Shown piece after piece: positions 57,041-64,000 of a stretch of DNA of 64,000 nt; the stretch's first letter is position 1, and the number at the start of each line of letters is the position of its first letter. Where the stretch lies: assembly GCA_017591395.1 (NCBI GenBank), contig WEDG01005603.1, positions 60,418 through 124,417 on the forward strand, given 5' to 3'. Source of the DNA: Schistocephalus solidus. Its lineage: Eukaryota; Platyhelminthes; Cestoda; Diphyllobothriidea; Diphyllobothriidae. The position numbers were made by a program, and so were the translations under genes. The notes beneath the pieces are model-generated. The model did not search any database and was not told the origin of the DNA. It saw only the letters and a program-made list of their open reading frames with translations.

Positions 57041-57420
57041 TTGAACGGTTTATTTGGACGATGAAATGTAGTTTGGTTATTGCTCATAATAACTTAAATA
57101 ATTCCGTCGCAAATTCAGCAGCAATTTATAAAATCTTCTTAAATAGAAAAAAAAGGAAAGAAGGCACCTAACAACTCATCTGGGTGAGAGCGGTTTTGAT
57201 AGGCTTAAAGCTTGTGGGAAAAGACCCCTTTGTGGCGCGCACAACTGTGTGGCCAATCAGTTCATGAGTAATTTTGATTTGTCAATACTGTCTAGCCTGC
57301 GATACCGCTCGTCGTGCTGATTGGTGCAGGCATAAGCGATTTCTATTTCTGCATCCTTTCGTGGAGAAAACAGTCTCCTCGTTGGTCAGCCGCAATTGAG
57401 ACTGAATGAAACTGCGAAAG
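57041..57420 (-). promoter_or_regulatory. Candidate Hox1 promoter with paired CCAAT boxes
   Basis: CCAATCAG occurs at 57253-57260 on plus and again, inverted (CTGATTGG), at 57317-57324, giving two perfect NF-Y-type boxes about 65 bp apart in opposite orientation. They are 210-290 bp upstream of the exon 1 ATG. A third imperfect element (GTTGGTCAG) lies at 57381. The segment is GC-richer than its surroundings. No clear TATA box. Confidence 0.4.
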
Positions 57421-58208
57421 TGTCGAGAGTAGAATTCGGTGACACCGGCCACCTAATATTTTCGTTTTCTTAAAATGCAACTCTAACGGGCACTTGGTTT
57501 CTAGACAAGTATTTTATAAGAATACAAGCCAATGGGATTTTCAAATATGAAAAACAGTAGGCTGTTGCCCAGCCAGCCCCAGTAATGTTGCTGAACTCAA
57601 TTCAATTAAATTCAGACTCTGAGGCTCAACTTTTGTTCTTAGTGTACTTACTCTGAGTTACTTCTTCGATGTCAACTCGGTAAATGCCGTCTTAATATTT
57701 TGGGTTGTCGACTTAAAAAGGCCTCCGTACTTTTCATTTTTCAAGGGTTTCCGATCACTTATAGGAGCGCATTATGAAAGATGAGTCTTAATACTGTGTA
57801 TGAGTCGTGTACATAACTAGTGACCTAGAAACAAGATAAGGAATTTAATGTTGGCCCTCATATGGAAACAACTTAAACTCGTAAAGTGGATGGTTTCAAC
57901 GCGTTCGTTGTCCCCTACAGTAGGTCAGGTGGGCTCATTAAAAACTGGAACGTTAACTAGGATTTTAATGCAGTGTTCTGTGAATCAATGAGCCTTTTCT
58001 GAGAAGTTCAGGTTAGAAAAAAAGAACTACCTTATGAGCTTGGATGCATGAAATCTGTAAGATATCTTCCCTGTAAAAATCTGATTATACTGAATTGTGG
58101 AGGTACAGGCGTCAATCCAGAACTTAGGTAGACAATTATTTCAAGTTCGTTAAGAAATCTTCGTCTATTTAGGTAGTTTTTGGTCCATCCTTCCCTTAAT
58201 TTTCGCAG

Positions 58209-58464
58209 TTTTACCCAAACAGAACCGTTGGTCCATAGTTGTTTATGTAAAGTCAAAGGAAAATTGTAAATTGATGGTCTTTTGGTACGACAATCAGAAG
58301 AAACTATATCGAAATTCGAGTTCGTTTACTCGATACAATTTTATCCTGAATATACACCCCTTTGGCCCTTTGGACCGTTCTCAGCAGAAGAGAGGGCGCA
58401 TTTTATCAGCGGATCCACATTCGTTTGATTATTATTTGAAATGTAGAGTTTGCTGCCGGAGCAG
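58209..58464 (+). CDS. Candidate exon with strong splice sites, unrecognised
   Basis: Acceptor CCCTTAATTTTCGCAG| and donor CGGAGCAG|GTATGA bound 256 nt, phase 1 in and 2 out, open for 84 codons. The peptide includes NRWSIVVYVKSKENCKLMV, FWYDNQKKLYRNSSSFTRYN and DYYLKCRVCCRS. The spacing W...KS...KKLYR...RY is loosely like a methyl-CpG-binding domain, but I do not claim it. The minus strand is also open over 58032-58316 (WTKNYLNRRRFLNELEI), so one of the two readings is a shadow. The splice sites favour plus. Confidence 0.35.
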
Positions 58465-59132
58465 GTATGATTTGATGCATTTTCCCCTTAATTGACCTTC
58501 TAATTTAGCCATTTATCAATTGCAGATAATTAAAACTTATGAGGGGGATCTGAATCAGCTGCCTTAATTTAACATAACGCCCTGTTTCTCACGAAGGTGA
58601 TATGAGCAAATGATGTGAATAGAAATGCCGACAGCACTCGGCAAGGTGGTGAAACTTTTCTTTGGTTTGCTTGCAGGAACACTAGCGTTTCCTTCTGACA
58701 GGTACTGACGTAGAACAACTGAAGGAAAACTACCACACTATATTTTGAGTAGTTTCGTTGACCAGTGGGTGAAGACCATTATTTATCCGATCTGAGGACG
58801 CATGGTTCATCTGATTCTGTTTTGTTGTTTTTAATCAGACCATTTATTCATGGAAGAGCCGTTAATGCTAAAAATCACCATTTGACTTTACTCGTTGGAT
58901 AAAAATCTGCATCTGTCTTGGCTTATTCGTCTACTAGAGAGGCCGTAAACTGCAGCCGGGACAAAACTTAACTCATGAATTATTTAAAGATGACTCCGAA
59001 GATCCAGTGGCTGACCGGTGTTTAAAGCCTTCGCTCCATAGCCTACCGGACGAAATAATCATCTATCTATTACCGCACATGAAAGTGACCTTTTTCAACG
59101 GATACATACGATAGATTAGCCGCTGCACTCAC

Positions 59133-59365
59133 TGTGAAGATTTTCTCCAGCAAATTAACGAATGTCTTCTTTAGCAGATCGCATTTAAGTTTATTCGCCG
59201 TCTCCTTACGACTGACTTGGAAGTTTCTTCGTTTCCTTAACATGCTCTTTATGTTCCTTTGGAACGGTTTTACGACTAGGGTTTTGCGGTTGCCAGAATC
59301 ATATGTATTATATGAGACTTGGATTGCCTTTCCGGTGGCCGCATCACCTTCCATCACGTCAGGTC
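59133..59365 (-). CDS. Candidate exon of an unrecognised lysine-rich protein
   Basis: The acceptor TTTATTTTTCCTTCTAG| is close to ideal and the donor CTTCACA|GTGAGTGC is strong. The 233 nt enter in phase 1 and leave in phase 0, and are open for 77 codons: PDVMEGDAATGKAIQVSYNT, then NRKTLVVKPFQRN, MLRKRRNF and LKKTFVNLLEKIF. Basic, helical-looking, no family recognised. It pairs in phase with the short exon at 59492-59556 across a 126-bp intron. Confidence 0.45.
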
Positions 59366-59491
59366 CTAGAAGGAAAAATAAATAAAAGGGGTAAGAAACG
59401 AATTGATCCAACCGATAAGGGTTATGTACTAGTCTGCAAGTGGTACTAAATAAGGGCAAGTCAACATCAATAGACTTTAGGGAGGACTTAC

Positions 59492-59556
59492 TATTCAAGT
59501 GTGCGAAATTCTTTAGAGGGAGAGAGGTTAAAAGAGGATCAAGGTTTTTCACCAAA
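59492..59556 (-). CDS. Candidate short exon upstream of 59133-59365
   Basis: This ends at a near-consensus donor, TTGAATA|GTAAGT, in phase 1, matching the phase-1 entry of the next exon. The acceptor would be CTTGAGATTAG|. It codes LVKNLDPLLTSLPLKNF and four more residues. Too short to assign. Confidence 0.33.
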
Positions 59557-59778
59557 CTAATCTCAAGGAAAGTTCAAACCTCAAAAGATCGACGCCAGCT
59601 CCTTAGAAGTGTTTGAGTATGCTGATTGTTTGCGCAAGCCTCTGAACTCCTGCTCACTTGCAACTTAATGTTGATTACACTAAAACTGTTTGAGGTTCGG
59701 GACGGACTTCAGTCTCCTCAGGCTTTGAAAAACTCTACCGGCCATTTTAAGTTTTTCACAAATGGCTGCTCCCCGTCA

Positions 59779-59973
59779 GCTGACCCTCAGGGCGGAGGCA
59801 ACGCCCTTGCGAGTACGGAGTGTTGTCATTTCCTTTTTGAAACTAGTAAATCTTCTTAACTTCATTATATTTGGCCGTTTTGTAGGAAAGTCCATCTGTT
59901 GACGGGTGAAATTGAGACTCATTTGAAGACCAGTGGGGCTATTGTTCGTCCTGACACTTCGACCTCTAGACAT
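59779..59973 (-). CDS. Candidate start exon, basic N-terminus
   Basis: An ATG frame on minus begins MSRGRSVRTNNSPTGLQMS and contains RRFTSFKKEMTTLRTRKG. It lies just downstream of the GC-rich segment at 60.0-60.4 kb and upstream of the two candidate exons above. The donor is unclear: AGG|GTCAGC is weak and its phase does not fit the next candidate exon. The link to them is inference only. Confidence 0.28.
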
Positions 59974-59999
59974 TTCTTTCGGGACTGGTAAATGAACCG

Positions 60000-60420
60000 C
60001 TTCTCAGTCACCCACCCCTTCAACCTCAAGTCCTGCCCGGGTAGCAACAAGAGCTGTCAACCAGGACGACAGACAGAGAGATGGAGGGGGTAGAGGACGT
60101 CTTAGTCTGTGAGACACAGCCGCACACGTTCTGCCCTTTGCCGCCTCCGCCTTGCCATGTCGGTGAATCTAGTCGTTTAATTTTGAACGGTCGCTCGCAG
60201 TAGTGAGACGACTGCGGATGTGAACGCGGGGAATGGGGAACAATGGGAAGTGAGTTGGTAATTCTACTTGCTCTCCCCCGCCCCTGCCCCTCCCCGACTA
60301 ACCAACACAGCGTCCTCACCCCAGCTCAATTCTATTGGGCGCACGTGGACAGGCGAAGGAGAAGATAAGGCATCACTCCAATATCGCCCTCTTTCACATT
60401 GGTGCGAACATCGGAAAACG
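60000..60420 (-). promoter_or_regulatory. GC-rich promoter-like region
   Basis: A GC-rich stretch in AT-rich DNA, with CCCCCGCCCCTGCCCCTCCCC-type GC boxes near 60270-60295, an inverted CCAAT box (ATTGG, 60334-60338) and an E-box CACGTG at 60342-60347. It lies immediately upstream of the minus-strand candidate start at 59973. A GC-rich repeat is the alternative. Confidence 0.35.
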
Positions 60421-61047
60421 CAGCCCTTGATCAAGAGCCCCTAGGAGCCTAGATGGCACGTGGCCATGCTCCCTCAACCCTCTCATTGGGATGGGGTGTT
60501 TCACGAAAACACTGATCTCTCGCAGCCTCTTTGAAATCAAGCAATTAACTGAATTGCTTCTGAAGGAGTAAATCTGTGCGACTAGTTTCTGGACGGTGGA
60601 TGTCGTCGGAGGAAGGGATGCAACAACACCAAGGAGCCCGTAAAATGGAAAACAGCACTAGAACCCCAAATAATGTTCGAACTGTATGCTAACTCGTTAG
60701 CAGTTCTCCCGCAGATCTCTAACCTGTGTGGCATTTACTACGATCTTAGGATGCATAAATTTGGCAGTTGAAGCGAAGGTCGCCACAATAGATTACTTTG
60801 CTGCTTCTTAAGAAGCTATTCGTAGAATTATCTAAAATTTATACAAACATTTTGTTATTCTCAGAACTGTCTGTGCTCATTGGAGTGATAATTTCGGTGA
60901 CCTATCAGGTGAGGGCATGTCTGAGAAATAAAGTGTCAACCATTTTGCATGTGCTTTGACTTTCCGCAGATTCTATTACTGGAAGCAGAAGGCCCACGAA
61001 TACTCCTAATTGGCATACCTACAATCAGGACGGTAGGGATGCCTTTT

Positions 61048-61375
61048 ATGACCGCCTAAACAGGACAGGAAAAGAGAAACTGCTGACAATGCTTGTGTCT
61101 TTATGCTAACTTCCAGTGAAATTAGATTTAGAAGTAAGGTGAGCGTATAATTTTAGGTTTATCTCGTAGTTGGCGTTAGGGTCAAGATTAGGACAAGGGT
61201 TAAGCTTTTCATCGTGTTATCTGTATGGTTTAAATTTAGGTTAGGGCTAGGGTTAAGATTAAGGTAACATTTTAGTTTTATGTCAGTGTAAGTGTTGGCG
61301 TTAAGACACATACATATTTACTCTTCCTGAAATTTACCGTAACGCCAACTTTTTTCAGTGGGTGGGGTGGCTCTC
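61048..61375. mobile_element. TIR element copy 2 with TTAGGG-like interior
   Basis: It begins ACCGCCTAAACAGGACAGG, matching the left end of the element at 12263, and has the same TTAGGG-like interior (GGCGTTAGGGTCAAG, GGTTAGGGCTAGGGTTAAG). TTAAGACA near 61290 and CTGAAATTTACCGTAACGCC near the right correspond to the first copy's end, but the terminal repeat itself is missing. Confidence 0.55.
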
Positions 61376-61904
61376 ATTTCCATGTCCTTGCAAGGCATCG
61401 CTACCATCAGGACCACACTAGGTTTCGAGTACGGTGAACTTAGTGCGGGGACTAGACCAGGAATTATATCACTGTATTGATTGGTACATTGTTTGCCTGT
61501 TAATGTATGTATGTGGCGAGATTTAAAATGAGGACAAGAATGAACAATTTGTATCCGTGGATTTATTTCTTGGCTTTCGAAAAAGGGGAATGCACGAAAT
61601 ACGCACCACGTGACAAGAAGTTTGAACTTATTATCCACAGCTGGAATATATTTTTGAAGTCAGACCAAAATAATTTGCTCACGGGCAGATTCAATAGCCT
61701 ATTTATTTAGATATAACCAAGTGTATTCTGTCAGGTTTTACCTCTTGTTCATCTTATAGAGTTTTATAAGCAACTCTTCCGAATATATAAGTTCACAGCA
61801 GTCAGTCGTCTAAGAGCATGTTCCAAACAGCCCATTTTTCATGTAAAATAGAGTTCTCAGCTTATGGAAACAAAGAAGTGAGTTCTAGAACGCAGTATAG
61901 AAGA

Positions 61905-63050
61905 AAAGGAGATGTGTATTGACCTGAGGTTTCAGATTCTCGTTCGAGTTCATCATCAGAGACATTCGCAACTAATGGTGAGGGAGGCTCGAGGAGGTAA
62001 CTATTTATAGAACACAGGGGCCATGTCATCTAGTGTCTAATCAAATTGGTGGCTTTCGCGTTCATCACTGAGGTTTGGGCCCCGTACGATGCTAGCTCGT
62101 TAGTCCACGACCGATTCGCTGATTTTCGTAGCGTAATCACAGTTGAGGATTATTGCCATGATGGCTCGCTTTCGCTGGAATACTAAGTCGCCTGCATGCT
62201 ATCTAGGCAAAGTATCAGCAAAAAATGTGGAGGCTGGAAGTCATTGTACTTATTAATCGGTGGGTGGGCTGAGAATCAAGGTCCAAACTGTTCAGGACTC
62301 ACACAAGTTTCAGCTCCTGCAAAAATTGCTGCATCGGATCCAGTGAAACAATCCCCGACCTGACAGCTAGCGCCCTTCCACTTCACTATTGCTGCATTTT
62401 TGGCCATCCGTTTGCTCAGTAGTATCCTACTTTCTCCGACGTGATTGCTTTATCCACCACTGCACCAGGTACTGTAACTGACTCTATATGTTTCCCGCCG
62501 TAGCAGCGGGTTTTTCGGTCTCAGTAGTTAGCACCTGATATTTGCTTCTGGTCGGTGTTAGGCTCCAACTCCAAGCGGTGTGGAAAGGCAGCTTACGGCA
62601 TCCGAAGCGTTCTCCACATACCGTAGCGCTCGCCAAAATTTGAGCTGGTCTGGTTAGATCTCTCGCATTGTTTAAGCCTGCACCTGTTGATAAAGTTGCA
62701 TGGGTGGCTATTTTCTATGGGTACCCGGCAAAGGTATTGCATTTTTGCATGCTCGTTTCTGGTTCAGTGCAGTGTAGCACCACATACTCATATAGCGCTC
62801 TTATACAACTGCGTTTGTAACTGATATGGTGGTCACTGTTTAAATTTATTATTAACATCGTATTTTTCGCTTCCCGGAAAACTTTAGTTTTCAGATAACT
62901 GTAACCATTTTGGCAGACCAAGTTATCAAGAAAGGCTAGCTGATTGTTTTCTTCCTCCATCAACGTAAATTCGATGACATATTCTTTGAGTGTCAGCATC
63001 TTGGTTCTTTCGAGCGCATGCATTCGTCACTGGTGCATACAGTTGATCGA
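61905..63050 (-). mobile_element. PLE-2 copy, RT end to 3' terminus
   Basis: On minus, 62715-63023 reads TLKEYVIEFTLMEEENNQLA, FLDNLVCQNGYSYLKTKVFR, then HHISYKRSCIRALYEYVV and LHCTEPE, matching PLE-2 after RT motif C. Disrupted linker and GIY-YIG-region sequence follows (about 62350-62560), then the 3' UTR, ending in the terminal module at 61921-61963. 5'-truncated and full of stops; no catalytic motif of the RT remains. Confidence 0.75.
61921..61963 (-). ncRNA. Hammerhead-like core in PLE-2 end
   Basis: On minus: GTCT, CTGATGA, a stem II formed by ACTC and GAAT-type pairing around CGAACGA, GAAA, CCTC and AGGT, which pairs with GTCT-like stem I through GU pairs. The usual ACGT stem III reads ACCT, so this copy is partly decayed. 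Compare the better copy at 10718-10759. Confidence 0.38.
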
Positions 63051-63513
63051 TGTGAGCATCTTGTCTGACGTTCACTGACTGGCCGTAAACTGAAAGATCA
63101 CTACCGTACCTCAGTTCTTCCTAGGAGCTTGCTCTTCTTTCACGCATATATGAGGTCTAGAGTGTTTCAGTGCGGGGTTGAACTATGAAGGAGTGCAGGT
63201 CGTTCTGAACTTCGCGTGCCCCTCAACGAAGTAACCGAATCCAGGATAAAACTATTTTCAAGATCGAAAACCAACCCCATCGGCTTGTGTTGGTCCTGGT
63301 TAAATATTTATTGTTGCTCATTGGTCTAAATACGAGGGGAAAAATAGTTTTCGAAACTCAACACAAAAACGTTGTATCGCGCCCAAGAAACTTGATCTAT
63401 TTCTAAGTAAATTTCTTGGGATGCCTAAATTTCAATAGACATATATGGGTATAGGGAAAATTAGTGACTCAATATGTTCGAATAGAAGGGTACTCTAAAG
63501 TAGTCTCTGGTCT

Positions 63514-63586
63514 GGGCTTCGTGGTTTAGGTAGTAAGAGCGTTGACTATGTTTGCTCTAGTGGGTTCGAATTCCCCGGGGCTGCCA
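63514..63586 (+). mobile_element. tRNA-like sequence, probable SINE head
   Basis: GTGGTTTAGGTAGTAAGAGCG resembles an internal promoter box A, and GTGGGTTCGAATTCCCC box B with a near-perfect T-arm. The acceptor ends (GGGCTTC and GGGGCTG) do not pair and no anticodon stem forms, so it is not a working tRNA gene. It differs from the SINE-HH head and may mark another SINE family. Confidence 0.45.
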
Positions 63587-63664
63587 TGTTTTCCGCAGTT
63601 GTGTCAAATGACTTATAAGAAATCTGTAAAAATACGAATTAGTAATAAATATTTCTGTTTGCAA

Positions 63665-63945
63665 CCGACAGGACAGTGAGCATCCGGTTCGATGGTTAGG
63701 GCGTTGGACTTTTTAAATCCTACTGATCAAACGACCTCAGGTTGGAATCTTTGATGCCCCCTGACCTGGGTTTGAGCAAAGCTCACTTACCACTGCTAAT
63801 AGGCTACCCAGTCTCCTTTGTATTTGTCAAAAATACTCTTGCATATAGGATTACTGGCTGCTGTGCGACTGCCTGTGAGGGCACTATATTTAGCCTTGGT
63901 CCGACTCGACGGACGTGTCCCGTCATCTGATTGGCGAACACAATT
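63665..63945 (+). mobile_element. SINE-HH copy, core deleted
   Basis: A head with CCGGTTCGATGGTTAGGGCG and CAGGTTGGAATC, then CACTGCTAATAGGCTACC, CCAGTCTCCTTTGTATTTGTC and the body CTGTGCGACTGCCTGTGAG. The unit order matches other copies, but the CTGATGA...GAAA segment is lost. It ends at a (TA)n tract, as do the copies at 21-23 kb. Confidence 0.6.
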
Positions 63946-63947
63946 CC

Positions 63948-63949
<2 letters not shown>

Positions 63950-64000
<51 letters not shown>
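63950..64000. repeat. (TA)n microsatellite at window edge
   Basis: At least 25 TA units continue to the end of the window, immediately after a SINE-HH copy. Confidence 0.97.

Noticed and set aside
63514..63586. Functional tRNA gene
   Set aside because: Box A and B are present, but the acceptor and anticodon stems do not pair.
1..64000. CRISPR array or bacterial operon
   Set aside because: No regularly spaced short direct repeats with unique spacers and no dense prokaryotic-style ORFs. The repeats present are eukaryotic retroelements and microsatellites.

Overview
The window is eukaryotic nuclear DNA, AT-rich and intron- or intergenic-like, with no bacterial-style gene packing. My best guess is a parasitic flatworm, probably a tapeworm with a large repeat-rich genome (diphyllobothriid-like). 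The reasons are the abundance of Penelope-like elements (PLEs) with GIY-YIG domains, RTE- and CR1/Jockey-type LINE fragments, TTAGGG-like interstitial tracts and a divergent Hox1/labial homeobox. Species cannot be fixed from sequence alone.

Host genes. The one gene I can name is a Hox1/labial gene on the minus strand. Its homeobox exon is at 45536-45792 and a phase-compatible first coding exon is at 56560-57040. They are separated by a 10.8 kb intron full of repeats, and two inverted CCAATCAG boxes lie 0.2-0.3 kb upstream of the ATG. At 59.1-60.4 kb, minus-strand candidate exons lie next to a GC-rich, promoter-like stretch. Other isolated ORFs with good splice sites (58209-58464 +, 55374-55508 +, 55180-55319 -) are candidate exons of unknown genes.

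Repeats by region. 0.4-2.6 kb: degenerate PLE pieces in both orientations. 4.7-6.3 kb: RTE-like LINE 3' end and a repeat that recurs at 55.7-56.3 kb. 6.3-20 kb: mostly featureless AT-rich DNA, with PLE 3' ends, a TIR element at 12.3-12.6 kb and an old SINE at 16 kb. 20-23.8 kb: the densest cluster, with a PLE GIY-YIG ORF behind an inverted duplication, a 350-bp-arm palindrome, a 304-305 bp head-to-tail tandem of a tRNA-headed element followed by an inverted copy, and another PLE end flanked by inverted repeats; (TA)n tracts separate these pieces. 27.4-27.9 kb: PLE fragment. 33.1-35.8 kb: one PLE interrupted by a 5'-truncated PLE of another family. 46.2-47.5 kb: a dead CR1/Jockey LINE inside the Hox1 intron. 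61-63 kb: a TIR-element copy and a PLE. The window ends in (TA)n.

Main discovery candidate. The tRNA-headed tandem element carries a compact 45-nt hammerhead-ribozyme-like core. It has a paired stem I (GACTGG/CCRGTC), CTGATGA, a GGCT/AGCC stem II, GAAA and a self-complementary stem III. The core is preserved at the same 45-nt length in eight copies. Together with the 304/305-bp tandem spacing this looks like an animal retrozyme built on a tRNA-derived SINE. Two PLE families in the window also carry hammerhead-like cores in their ends. Activity is inferred, not shown.
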